From Paenibacillus typhae (lineage in GTDB: Bacteria; Bacillota; Bacilli; Paenibacillales; Paenibacillaceae): a stretch of DNA of 64,000 bases. The position numbers were made by a program, and so were the translations under genes. Each line of letters opens with the position of its first letter. The first letter of the stretch is position 1. A model generated the notes under the pieces. That model did no database searches. It was not told the DNA's origin and worked only from the letters and a program-made list of their open reading frames with translations. The stretch lies in the NCBI RefSeq assembly GCF_900099765.1, contig NZ_FNDX01000001.1, forward strand, positions 124,001-188,000, given 5' to 3'. Shown here piece after piece: positions 27,294 through 35,717 of this stretch.

Positions 27294-28139
27294 TCAGGTG
27301 CGGATCTGCGGAGCAGTCCTGCGGTTCAGCAGAAGCGCATTGATCTCTCCGCCCGCCAGAATGATGATGGAGCTGATATAGAGCCAGATTAACAGGATCA
27401 TGACCCCGCCAAGGCTGCCGTAGGTTTTGGTGAAATCACTGAATTGATTGACATAGACGGAAAAAAGTACAGAAGTGACGATCCAGCCGACGGTAGAGAA
27501 GAGCGCACCCGGCATAACCTCCCTGAGGCGCAGTCTGCGGCTGGGAGCAATCCAGTAGAGCAGCGTGAATACGACGAACATAACGAATAGGGGAACGGCA
27601 TACTGGAGCAGGTCCCAGAGCTTTTGCAGACCATAAGGCAGATCAGTGAGCAAAAAGACCTGTGTCTTCAGCCAGCTCCCGAATACGAGCAGCAGAATGC
27701 TGAGCAGCACCACCAGACCGATGGACAGTGTAGCCAGAAAAGCAATCCCCCTGACTTTCCAGAAGACCCTGCTCTCGTCAATATCGTAGGCGCGGTTGAG
27801 GCCTTTGATAATGGCGTTGATTCCCTTCGAGGCGGCCCACAGCGTAGCCAGCATACCAAACGACAGCAGGGCCTGGCTCCGCCCCTCAGAGACATCCTGC
27901 AGAATTTCTTCAATAATAGAGTAGGCTTCGGCCGGCATAATCGGCTGTAGCTGCTGAATCTTGTCCTCCAGGGAAATATGGGCGTACCCGATCAGCGTCA
28001 TGATGAAGATCAAGAACGGAAACAGGGAGAGGATGAGATAATAGGTTAATTGTGCACTGACGCCCTGCACATCATCATATTTAATTTTGGTGAACAGCGC
28101 TTTGGCAAAAGCGTACATTCCGGCGGCATTCTTCTTCAT
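27294..28139 (-). CDS. YihY/BrkB-family integral membrane protein
   Basis: 281 residues with six predicted helices and family motifs GVSAQLTYYLILSLFPFLIF, LWAASKGINAIIKGLNRAYD and GSLGGVMILLIWLYISSIIILAGGEINAL. The family was once called RNase BN, which is not supported; function is unknown, perhaps transport. The start is 28139 with GAGGAGGG upstream; longer frames are not favoured. Confidence 0.88.
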   Translation of the reverse strand: MKKNAAGMYAFAKALFTKIKYDDVQGVSAQLTYYLILSLFPFLIFIMTLIGYAHISLEDKIQQLQPIMPAEAYSIIEEILQDVSEGRSQALLSFGMLATLWAASKGINAIIKGLNRAYDIDESRVFWKVRGIAFLATLSIGLVVLLSILLLVFGSWLKTQVFLLTDLPYGLQKLWDLLQYAVPLFVMFVVFTLLYWIAPSRRLRLREVMPGALFSTVGWIVTSVLFSVYVNQFSDFTKTYGSLGGVMILLIWLYISSIIILAGGEINALLLNRRTAPQIRT

Positions 28140-28293
28140 AATTCCCTCCTCTGCGTACTCTATAATATGCACTGGTATGTTTATAATATTAACCTGCTTG
28201 AACAACATCACAGCCAAAATGCTGCCTGTCAGATATATAATACAGGGGTATGGGCTGCTTGAGCAGCGTAAATTGAATTAAAGGGGAATGAGG

Positions 28294-29220
28294 ATGAAGC
28301 TTGCACGGGAGGATTTTCAAGGAATCAGAAACTGGTTTTACCGTAATGCCCGTCCGCTCGAATTGGCAAAATGGCAGTTTCATTTCGAGAATGGCGGACA
28401 GACTGCTGTGCTGACGGCACTTGCAGCCTACCAGAATGAAGACGGCGGATTCGGAAATGCCCTCGAGCCGGATGCCTGGAATCCGTATTCCTCGCCGCTT
28501 CAGACCGCAACCGGGGCGGATATGCTGATGGAGATTGGGTTTGAGGACAAAGATCATCCCGTTGTGCAGGGGATACTCAGGTATCTGAACAGCGGAGCCG
28601 AAATGGACGGTAACACATGGCGGAATGTGATTGCTTCTAACAACAATTATCCGCATGCACCCTGGTGGAATATGGACTCTGACAGCACAGCCCGCAGCAT
28701 CTTTAATCCGACCGCGATTCTCGCCGGCTTTATTCTGCGGTTCGCTGACTGGGACAGCGCGCTTTATGCACGCGGCTTCGGAATTGCGAAGGAGCTAGAA
28801 GATCTTTTTTTACAGGAATCGGAGATCGAGATGCATCCGCTCAAATGTGTCCTTACACTGCTTGAGTATATCGCCCAGGCGGGACTGCAGGAGCAATTCG
28901 CTTACGCTGAGATGAAAGCAGCTGCAGAGCGGCGGATTACTGCACTGCTGCAGCGGGATGCCGCTGACTGGAACGGCTATACCTGCAAGCCTTCGTTTTT
29001 CATTCAAAAGCGGGAAAGCTTGGGCTATGAAGAGAATGCAGCTATCGTGGAGAAGGAATTGGACTATACGCTTGAAAGCCGCAACAAGGAAGGCGTCTGG
29101 AACCTGAACTGGAGCTGGGCCAGCTATGAGCGGGAGTTTGCCGTCAGCGAAAATTGGTGGAAGGGCTGGATTGCGCTGGAGAAGCTGCTGTTCTTGCAGG
29201 CCTTGGGGCGTCTGGACTGA
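28294..29220 (+). CDS. Alpha-toroid (terpenoid-cyclase-like fold) protein of unknown function
   Basis: 308 residues. Sequences such as LTALAAYQNEDGGFGNALEPD resemble the QxxDGGFG repeats of alpha/alpha toroid proteins (prenyltransferase and squalene-cyclase folds), with further helical pairs along the length. No DXDD or prenyltransferase zinc ligands are seen, so enzymatic activity is not predicted. ATG 28294 is preferred to 28288 because AAGGGG is better spaced. Downstream is a strong terminator. Confidence 0.75.
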   Translation: MKLAREDFQGIRNWFYRNARPLELAKWQFHFENGGQTAVLTALAAYQNEDGGFGNALEPDAWNPYSSPLQTATGADMLMEIGFEDKDHPVVQGILRYLNSGAEMDGNTWRNVIASNNNYPHAPWWNMDSDSTARSIFNPTAILAGFILRFADWDSALYARGFGIAKELEDLFLQESEIEMHPLKCVLTLLEYIAQAGLQEQFAYAEMKAAAERRITALLQRDAADWNGYTCKPSFFIQKRESLGYEENAAIVEKELDYTLESRNKEGVWNLNWSWASYEREFAVSENWWKGWIALEKLLFLQALGRLD

Positions 29221-29241
29221 ATTCGGGTTAAAGACATAAAT

Positions 29242-29296
29242 AAGGCGGCGGCGCAGCTGTTCTCCCGGGGGAGACGGCTTGCGACGCCGCCTTTTA
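29242..29296. terminator. Terminator between convergent genes
   Basis: AAGGCGGCG pairs with CGCCGCCTT across a long loop, followed by TTT on the + strand and preceded by AAATAA, so it could serve both directions. Confidence 0.7.
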
Positions 29297-29342
29297 TCCG
29301 TTTCTGCCTGGTTAGAAGGATGGCGCTATTGCTGGTACGCTG

Positions 29343-30212
29343 TTAGGAGCTTTTACGGATGGCAGAGAACTCTTGGGCATAAATATCCCGGACCTTACTT
29401 AGAACGGCAGGGGCATGCTCGGAGAATTTCAGACCGGATACCTTATCCTTCATCAGGAAAATACCCGGCTGATCTTTGTGTCTGCCCAATGCGGCATTAT
29501 ACAGCAGACCGGCACCGTAGCTCGGATGGTGAAAGAACATTTTCATCAGGGGCTTGATATAGAAGGGCAGGCCCGAATTTTTACCTTTGCGGAGTGTGTT
29601 GTTGCCTCCCGGATCGGCACTGCGGATCATAATGCCTTCAGCAGCGAGCTGCGGTGCGAGTTCCTTCGTCCACAGGGATAGCGCCAGTTTGGAGACCGCG
29701 TACGGACCGAACAGCTTCTTGAAGGAACGGGGCCGCTCCAGCAGGGCGGGGTCGAAGGATTGTACACTGAGGATCGCATTGGAGGACGTGTTGATGACGG
29801 TCGGGGCAGAACCCTTCAGCAGCAGCTCCTTCAGTTCCATGGTGATAATATACGGGACAACCGTCTGCAGCTCGAAATGCAGCTCACGGCCCTGTGCAGA
29901 ATAGCTGAGTTCCGAAAAACTGCCTCCGGCATTATTAAAGAGCAGATCAAGTTTGGACTCCCCGGCTTTAATCGCATCCAATGCCTGGTGCAGACTGGCG
30001 AAATCTGTCAAATCCGCGTTGTAAATTCTCAGCCTTTTGCTGGCTGCAGCTTCAGTTATCAGGGGATCACCGGCGGGAAAAGCGGAGCGGATCAGCACGG
30101 CGACCTGCCAGCCCTCGCCCAGCATTTTACGGGTCAGCTCAAGTCCGATGCCGTTGTTGGCTCCGGTAATCAGCGCGGTTCCGCGGCTGGCGTGATTATA
30201 TTGTTCATTCAT
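29343..30212 (-). CDS. Short-chain dehydrogenase/reductase under MerR-type control
   Basis: 289 residues with TGANNGIG (NAD(P) site), LFNNAGGSF, and the catalytic YAVSKLAL. The Ser is in INTSSNAI. It is related to the protochlorophyllide/retinol-type SDRs. Substrate unknown. Start 30212 has AAGGAG upstream. It is divergent from a MerR gene, and its promoter has the stretched 19-base spacer and dyad that MerR regulators untwist, so it is probably induced with the regulator. Confidence 0.87.
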   Translation of the reverse strand: MNEQYNHASRGTALITGANNGIGLELTRKMLGEGWQVAVLIRSAFPAGDPLITEAAASKRLRIYNADLTDFASLHQALDAIKAGESKLDLLFNNAGGSFSELSYSAQGRELHFELQTVVPYIITMELKELLLKGSAPTVINTSSNAILSVQSFDPALLERPRSFKKLFGPYAVSKLALSLWTKELAPQLAAEGIMIRSADPGGNNTLRKGKNSGLPFYIKPLMKMFFHHPSYGAGLLYNAALGRHKDQPGIFLMKDKVSGLKFSEHAPAVLSKVRDIYAQEFSAIRKSS

Positions 30213-30287
30213 TGATATCTCTCCTTCGTTTGATCATAGTGACCAGGATAGCCGGTGCAGCAACACCGTGTATCTGATGGTGGGCTC

Positions 30288-30318
30288 ATTCTATAACCTG
30301 GAGCCGACTCCAAGTCAA
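30288..30318 (-). promoter_or_regulatory. MerR-type promoter for the SDR gene
   Basis: On the reverse strand TTGACT (30318-30313), a 19-base spacer containing TTGGAG/CTCCAG dyad symmetry, then TAGAAT (30293-30288). Confidence 0.75.
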
Positions 30319-30345
30319 GGAATATTTTGACGGAAAAAGAGGAGC

Positions 30346-30376
30346 TTGACTTGGAGCTGACTCCAAGTTATACAAT
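30346..30376 (+). promoter_or_regulatory. MerR-type promoter for the merR gene
   Basis: TTGACT (30346-30351), a 19-base spacer with the dyad ACTTGGAG-CTGA-CTCCAAGT (30349-30368), then TACAAT (30371-30376). Confidence 0.8.
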
Positions 30377-30433
30377 AAGGTAATCGGATATTACAGGTTC
30401 AAGAAAAGGCCGGGAATTCTGGAGGTGCTGGAA

Positions 30434-30940
30434 TTGATAGAGGCAACAGAAGCAAGAAAGGAACAGACGGAAGAAGAACGGGCGAAGGAAGAACAAGCCG
30501 GTGGAGTAGAACAGGGAGCCCAGGAGGGCTATCCCATTAAAAAAGCAGCGGAGCTCACCGGTCTTGCCGAGGATACCATCCGCTACTATGAAAAAATCGG
30601 GCTGCTGCCCCGGGCGAAACGTAAAGGGAATACGCACCGGATCTATAGCAGGCCGGATGTGGAGCGGATCAAGCTGATTGTCTGCCTCAAAAAAACCGGA
30701 ATGCCGCTGGATGAGATGCGTCCCTATCTGAGCCTGACCCCGGATTCCGCCCTGAGCGGATATCCGGAGCTGTATGACAAAATCCAGACCCATAAGCAAA
30801 ATATCCTCGATCAGATTGCTTCTTTGCAGCAGATCGTGGATTTCATCGACAACAAAATTACGGGCAGCGGTATTGGAACCCGCAATGAGGATTGTACACT
30901 GACCGGAGATGTCAAACGGATGCCTGCCCGCAAAAAATAG
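30434..30940 (+). CDS. MerR-family transcriptional regulator
   Basis: About 168 residues. An unusual charged N-terminal extension of some 32 residues (Glu/Lys/Arg rich) comes before the MerR helix-turn-helix YPIKKAAELTGLAEDTIRYY, the wing and the MerR EKIGLLP motif. A dimerising coil (KIQTHKQNILDQIASLQQIV) follows. It lacks the Cys residues of metal sensors in the coil end, apart from one near the C-terminus. TTG 30434 is chosen since GGAGG is 8 bases upstream; GTG 30425 would overlap that site. It controls itself and the divergent SDR by the twin 19-base-spacer promoters. Confidence 0.85.
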   Translation: MIEATEARKEQTEEERAKEEQAGGVEQGAQEGYPIKKAAELTGLAEDTIRYYEKIGLLPRAKRKGNTHRIYSRPDVERIKLIVCLKKTGMPLDEMRPYLSLTPDSALSGYPELYDKIQTHKQNILDQIASLQQIVDFIDNKITGSGIGTRNEDCTLTGDVKRMPARKK

Positions 30941-30953
30941 ATAACTGCCCACA

Positions 30954-30987
30954 GAAGCTCCATCCCGCCGGGATTGGGGCTTTTTTA
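30954..30987 (+). terminator. Terminator after merR
   Basis: An imperfect stem AAGCTCCATCCC / GGGATTGGGGCTT followed by six T. Confidence 0.75.
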
Positions 30988-31016
30988 ATAGCGCAGGTAG
31001 CAGTTGCTTCTTTACA

Positions 31017-32153
31017 ATGAAGGTCAATCGGAAAAAGGAGGGGATTGGCCTGAGACAGGTTACATATGCTCCGTCAAGGTACATCCAGGGTGAGGGCGAG
31101 ATCGCCAGGCTTGGAGCTTATTGTGTGCAAATGGAAGCCGGGGAGGCTTATGCTATCGTTGATCCTTATATTTTGTCTGTATATGGTGAGGAGATCCGGA
31201 GCAGCTTTGCCCTGGAGACTATGGGACTCCAGGTGCGGAAATTTCAGGGAGAGTGCAGTTTGGTGCAAGTGGAACAGATTGTTGCTGAGCTCAATCTTGA
31301 CAGGATAGGGGTCATTCTGGGGATCGGCGGAGGCAAAACACTGGATACCGCCAAAGCGGTCAGTCACTACGCCAGACTGCCCGTCATTCTGGTTCCGACG
31401 GTTGCTTCAACGGATGCGCCGTGCAGCGCGGTAGCGGTGCTGTATTCGGAACAAGGAGAATTTGACCGTTACTTATCCTTGCGACGCAGTCCTGATGCGG
31501 TAATCGCCGACACCGGGCTGATCGCCAAGGCACCGGCCCGGCTGCTGGCAGCGGGGATGGGGGACGCGCTGTCGACCTATTTTGAAGCGAGAGCCTGCCG
31601 CAGGTCAGGCGCTGTCACCGAAGCCGGCGGCGTAGGCTCGATCGCTGCCTTAGCTCTCGCCCGGGCCTGCTATGATACCCTTCTCCAGGACGGGCCTGCG
31701 GCTCTGGAAGATGTCCGGCAGGGCAGAGCCTCCGCGCAGGTCGCCCGCGTTATTGAGGCTAACATTTACCTGAGCGGGATAGGCTTTGAGAGCGGCGGCC
31801 TCGCTGCAGCCCATGCCATTCATAACGGGCTGACCGTTCTTGAAGAATGCCGGCACATGCTGCACGGGGAGAAGGTGGCCTTCGCCACACTGGCCCAGCT
31901 GATGCTGGAGCAGGCGCCGCAAGAAGAGACTGCTGCCGTTGCCGGGTTCTGCCGCGAGGCCGGGTTGCCCCTTACCCTGGATCGGATGGGGCTTGGAGGT
32001 ATTCCTGCGGACAAGCTTATGGCTGCTGCTGCGGCCAGCTGTGCCGAAGACGGACCGATGAAAAACATGCCGTTTGCGGTGGCGCCTCAGGATGTATATG
32101 CAGCGCTGCTGGCAGCCGACCACCTTGGACGGCAGACTGAGCAGCACTGTTAA
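31017..32153 (+). CDS. gldA: Glycerol dehydrogenase-type iron/zinc alcohol dehydrogenase
   Basis: A metal-dependent NAD oxidoreductase that oxidises glycerol to dihydroxyacetone. It has GIGGGKTLDTAKAVSH (NAD-binding), PTVASTDAPCSAVAVLY, and the metal ligands in AAGMGDALSTYFEA, AAAHAIHNG and MLHGEKVAFA. Length fits the family (about 365). ATG 31017 has no ribosome site, whereas AAAGGAGG at 31033-31040 is well placed for a CTG at 31050, which would give the family-like N-terminus MRQVTYAPSRYIQG. The annotated start is therefore uncertain by 11 codons. Confidence 0.85.
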   Translation: MKVNRKKEGIGLRQVTYAPSRYIQGEGEIARLGAYCVQMEAGEAYAIVDPYILSVYGEEIRSSFALETMGLQVRKFQGECSLVQVEQIVAELNLDRIGVILGIGGGKTLDTAKAVSHYARLPVILVPTVASTDAPCSAVAVLYSEQGEFDRYLSLRRSPDAVIADTGLIAKAPARLLAAGMGDALSTYFEARACRRSGAVTEAGGVGSIAALALARACYDTLLQDGPAALEDVRQGRASAQVARVIEANIYLSGIGFESGGLAAAHAIHNGLTVLEECRHMLHGEKVAFATLAQLMLEQAPQEETAAVAGFCREAGLPLTLDRMGLGGIPADKLMAAAAASCAEDGPMKNMPFAVAPQDVYAALLAADHLGRQTEQHC

Positions 32154-32237
32154 TTATTGCGCATCCCGCCTGTACATATTACTCCTGCGGATTCCAAACA
32201 ATGAGAGTATTAGTTATAGACGAAGGAGGCGTTTCTT

Positions 32238-33155
32238 ATGAACAAAAGCCAGTACCCGCTGCTAAATTGCCGCAAGCCGCTCTCTTATGTTGCCGTAGCT
32301 GTCCTTATGACATCTCTGATTCTAGGAGCTCCGTCTGCAACGGGAGCAGCTTCTGAAATAAGGGCAGAGGGAGAGCGGTCCGGGACAGACATTGCGTTGT
32401 CCGGGATTTATGGTGTGCAGGCGACTGTAGATAAGCCGGCACGGGCAGCCCGCAGTAAGGTAGCGATCATCATAGACGATTTCGGCAACGGGATGCGCGG
32501 CACAGAGGAAATGTTCGCTCTGCCGGTCAAAATTACCGCTGCGGTCATGCCGTTCCTGTCCACCACGAAGCAGGACGCCAAGAGAGCGCATGAACGCGGC
32601 TATGACGTGCTCGTGCATCTGCCGATGGAGCCGCGCCAGGGCAAGCCGGAGTGGCTGGGTCCGGGAGCTGTGCTGACCAGTATGAGCGACGCGGAGGTAC
32701 GGGAGCGGGTGGAAGCGGCGCTCGATAATGTTCCTTATGCTATCGGCATCAACAACCACATGGGCTCCAAGGTGACCGGGGATGAGCGGGTAATGGGCAT
32801 TGTGCTGGCAGTCTGCAGAGAGCGGGGGCTATTTTTTGTAGACAGCCATACCAATTACCGTTCAATAGCCGGTAAGCTTGCCCGTGAGCAAGGGCTTCCC
32901 CCGGTGGAGAACCACATCTTCCTTGATGATGTCCACTCCGCGGGCCATGTCCTGAAGCAAATGCGGCTGGTACAGGAGCATGCACAGGACCAGCGGTATT
33001 GTATAACCATCGGGCATGTCGGCATACAGGGCAAAGAGACGGCCGCGGGTATCCGCAGCGGCATTGAAGAGCTGAAGGATACTGTAGATTTTGTCGGCAT
33101 AGCGGATCTGATTAAAGACCAATGGAAATGGAATGCGCGGCTTACACTTCCATAA
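32238..33155 (+). CDS. Divergent polysaccharide deacetylase family protein (exported)
   Basis: 305 residues with a signal peptide (hydrophobic VAVAVLMTSLILGAPSATGA after a basic start) and a YibQ-type divergent polysaccharide deacetylase domain. Motifs: IIIDDFGNG (metal Asp), VLVHLPMEP, INNHMGSKVT, FFVDSHTNYRS and TIGHVGIQGKETA. The fold is a (beta/alpha) barrel; a deacetylase role on cell-wall or polysaccharide substrates is inferred. AAGGAGG precedes ATG 32238. Its 3' end overlaps the convergent amidase by 14 bases, which suggests related cell-wall roles. Confidence 0.87.
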   Translation: MNKSQYPLLNCRKPLSYVAVAVLMTSLILGAPSATGAASEIRAEGERSGTDIALSGIYGVQATVDKPARAARSKVAIIIDDFGNGMRGTEEMFALPVKITAAVMPFLSTTKQDAKRAHERGYDVLVHLPMEPRQGKPEWLGPGAVLTSMSDAEVRERVEAALDNVPYAIGINNHMGSKVTGDERVMGIVLAVCRERGLFFVDSHTNYRSIAGKLAREQGLPPVENHIFLDDVHSAGHVLKQMRLVQEHAQDQRYCITIGHVGIQGKETAAGIRSGIEELKDTVDFVGIADLIKDQWKWNARLTLP

Positions 33156-33915
33156 GATAGGCTGCGATCCCGGCGGCGATGGCCTCAGCCAGCTCCTCCT
33201 GCCCATGAGGCGTACAGAGCCGGCTGCGGTCCTCAGGGCTGCTTATGAATCCCGCCTCAACGATTACCGTTGTGGCGGTTATTTTATTTAGCAGATAGAA
33301 CGGTTTGCCGGGTCTGGGGTCAGTCTTCATGCCATACAGCTTATCAAGCTGATCCTGAATCGACCTGGCCAGCAAAAAGCTGCGCCCTTCCTGGCGGTAT
33401 AGGACCAATGGCCCGTGCTTGGCGGGTGAAGGCGCCCAGTTAATGTGTACACTGACGACCACGTTAGCAGGCAGAGTCTCGGCCAGCTCCTTGCGCTGGG
33501 CCAGATCTCGCAGATGGCGGGATTTGCTGCGCAGCCAGAGGTTCTCGTCGCTCGGGGCGTAATCACCGGTGCGGTTCAGGATGGCGTCAAAGCCGTCGCT
33601 GCGCAGGAGCAGAAACAACCGGCGTGAGATCGCGAGTGTAATATCCTTCTCCAGGATGTCGCCGTGGGAGGTTCCGCCGTCAATCCCGCCGTGCCCGGCA
33701 TCAATCAGGATAATCCGCTGATCATGGCCCAGTACCTGCCGGCGCTCACCCTTCTGCAGAGGTGCCGGGGCCGAAGGCTCCTTTTGCGCAGCATCGGCAG
33801 GTCCGGCCAGCAGCGCCATCAATCCCGCTGAAGCAAGCAGAATGGTCCATCTGCGCCATCTCCGGTATAGAGCTTTTTTATCAAAGCCGGCAGCCCGCAA
33901 GCTTACATTTCTCAA
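33142..33915 (-). CDS. N-acetylmuramoyl-L-alanine amidase (Amidase_3, CwlD-like)
   Basis: 257 residues with an N-terminal hydrophobic export segment (WTILLASAGLMALLAG) and a zinc-amidase domain. Zinc ligands and catalytic residues appear in IDAGHGGIDGG, LEKDITLAIS, VVSVHINWA and VIVEAGFIS. It cuts the bond between N-acetylmuramic acid and the stem peptide. CwlD acts in spore cortex muramic-lactam formation, and the short single-domain design here fits that type, though this is inference. It has no SH3 or cell-wall-binding repeats. Confidence 0.88.
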   Translation of the reverse strand: MRNVSLRAAGFDKKALYRRWRRWTILLASAGLMALLAGPADAAQKEPSAPAPLQKGERRQVLGHDQRIILIDAGHGGIDGGTSHGDILEKDITLAISRRLFLLLRSDGFDAILNRTGDYAPSDENLWLRSKSRHLRDLAQRKELAETLPANVVVSVHINWAPSPAKHGPLVLYRQEGRSFLLARSIQDQLDKLYGMKTDPRPGKPFYLLNKITATTVIVEAGFISSPEDRSRLCTPHGQEELAEAIAAGIAAYLMEV

Positions 33916-34096
33916 GTGTATGTCCTCCTTGCACGTTATACTGGTTCATCCCGTGGTATCTTTGTTAGATTGTGCTGTAAAAGGCAACTCTATACGGGCT
34001 GCTGCCGGTTTAGAGAGATCACCTTTCGAGCACACTAGATCCATAGAGGTCCGCCACGGACCGGATGAAGTGCAGATTTGAAAGGAGGTATGGATA

Positions 34097-34285
34097 ATGG
34101 CTTCCAGCGGAGATGATCTGGTTAAGTACATTACCGAAAAGGTAGTAGTCTATATGGAGGACCCGCAGGCCAGCCGGGAACGGCGCAGAGCGGAGAAGCA
34201 GCCGTGGGCGCAAAAATGGTTCGGCATGCTGCCGCTCGGCCTGTCAATCTGGCGGAGCAAATGGACCCGGGAGGGCCGCAAGTGA
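34097..34285 (+). CDS. yqzE: YqzE-like small protein
   Basis: A 62-residue protein: DDLVKYITEKVVVYMEDPQA, then a charged stretch RERRRAEKQPWAQKW and FGMLPLGLSIW, which matches the YqzE family of Bacillus. In B. subtilis yqzE sits at the end of the comG operon; no comG genes are in this window. Function unknown. AAAGGAGG lies 9 bases before ATG 34097. Confidence 0.8.
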   Translation: MASSGDDLVKYITEKVVVYMEDPQASRERRRAEKQPWAQKWFGMLPLGLSIWRSKWTREGRK

Positions 34286-34325
34286 GCTTCAGAGACAAGG
34301 TGCGCAGCATGGGTCTAACGCAAAT

Positions 34326-34374
34326 AAAACAACCTTCCCGGTGGCATTACGCAACTGACCGGGAAGGTTGTTTT
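34326..34374. terminator. Bidirectional terminator
   Basis: AAAACAACCTTCCCGGT pairs with ACCGGGAAGGTTGTTTT; A and T runs at both flanks suit both directions. Confidence 0.9.
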
Positions 34375-34486
34375 GATTTACGGGATGAGAATTTGTAGCG
34401 GAATTAACGGCGCTGGAGTCCGTTAGCGTGAATGAGAGCAGCTGACGACCGCAACTATGGATGAAATAATCATGCGGTGAACGTGG

Positions 34487-35563
34487 TTAATGCAACGATA
34501 CAATAGCGTCAGTCTCAGTCCCGTATGCCAAATCATTGCCCCGAGCATCGGGAAGCTTATGCAGGGTTCCCGTCTTTTGCAGCAGAGCAAAGGGCAGATA
34601 GCGGTAGCCCTTTACGCCTGTAGCGGCATAGATCACTGTGCGGCTGTCTGCGGCCTTCTCCTTGACGGAGGGCCGCCAGCTCTGATAGCCGGTGATCATA
34701 AAAGGAGCGCCGGTCGTATCATTCGCTCCAGGCGACTGATAGGCCAGGGCCCGCCCCTTGCCAAGCAGGACGGCAACATTCCCGCTGTCTACAGCCTTCA
34801 GCCTGGAGCTGGCCAGCCACCGGATGTCCGCATACGGATCATCCTGCCCGCCGCTGAGACTGGCCTGCAGCGGAGACAATCGGCTGCCGGAGCTGGTTAC
34901 CGTATCGGCCGACGGCAGGGCTCCCTTCAGTACAGCATCAGCCCTGGCTGAAGTCCAGGGCAGAAGCTGCAGGGTTACAGCATTAATATAGTAGGTTTGT
35001 TTATCAACGGTCAGCTTCCACACCGGCAGCATGGGAGCATACAGAGCTGTGAGTTCGGCGTTGCCAGAATAGGATGAAGGAATAAGGTCCTCCTGCACCA
35101 CAAACTGGCGCAGTTCGGTCAAGCTGTATGGAAGTCCGGTTGTACCTGCACCGTATTCACTGAGCATATAGCCGCCGTCTTCAGCCGCTGAGATGATCAG
35201 ATAACCGATGCGCTGCCCGCCGCTAAGCACATTGATCAGCCAGCTGTGGGTGCCTGGTCCAAGCGGATAATATTCCGTTTCGGCATTCTTCCAGGCTGTA
35301 AAAGGCTCGGCTGCAGACAACCTGCTGATGGTATCGGCAGTGAATTCCTGCAGGGTTTTGGGTGACGGCAGAGGCTTTATGGAGAGGTCAGGCTGAAGCG
35401 CCTGGGAAACGGCTTGCGGCACAAGAATACGGCTGCCCTGGGCGGTTGCTTCACCAGCTGCCGGAACCACCGCAGCTGCAGGCAGCAGGGCCAGTCCGAG
35501 ACACAGAAGGGGGAACAGCCGGCGGCGCCATGCCACTGCCTGTGGTCTTGCAGATGCTTTCAT
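34487..35563 (-). CDS. Secreted protein of unknown function, 358 residues
   Basis: A signal peptide is clear: RRRLFPLLCLGLALLPAAAV after a basic start. The mature part has no known motif; it is rich in Ser, Ala, Leu and Tyr, with two PepSY-like beta segments possible (YLIISAAEDGGYMLSEYG and LTVDKQTYYINAVTLQLLPW). ATG 35563 is preferred over the GTG at 35575 because AAAGGTGA is correctly spaced. A long hairpin lies between it and the upstream yqhG gene on the same strand. Confidence 0.75.
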   Translation of the reverse strand: MKASARPQAVAWRRRLFPLLCLGLALLPAAAVVPAAGEATAQGSRILVPQAVSQALQPDLSIKPLPSPKTLQEFTADTISRLSAAEPFTAWKNAETEYYPLGPGTHSWLINVLSGGQRIGYLIISAAEDGGYMLSEYGAGTTGLPYSLTELRQFVVQEDLIPSSYSGNAELTALYAPMLPVWKLTVDKQTYYINAVTLQLLPWTSARADAVLKGALPSADTVTSSGSRLSPLQASLSGGQDDPYADIRWLASSRLKAVDSGNVAVLLGKGRALAYQSPGANDTTGAPFMITGYQSWRPSVKEKAADSRTVIYAATGVKGYRYLPFALLQKTGTLHKLPDARGNDLAYGTETDAIVSLH

Positions 35564-35598
35564 CTCATCATTCACCTTTCTTGTTCCAAAATCATACA

Positions 35599-35633
35599 GG
35601 CTTGTCCTCTACAGCTATTGTAGAAGACAAGCC
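35599..35633. other. Hairpin between yqhG-like and secreted-protein genes
   Basis: GGCTTGTC pairs with GACAAGCC and an inner CTACA with TGTAG. There is no clear U-run on the minus strand, so it could be a weak terminator or mRNA-stabilising stem. Confidence 0.5.
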
Positions 35634-35717
35634 CTGAAAAGGCTGTTGCTTGCTGTCGCGCGGCTAGAAAGAATGCGGCTTGTTTTTTTGCCTGCTTTTA
35701 GCAGACCTGGTCGTATT

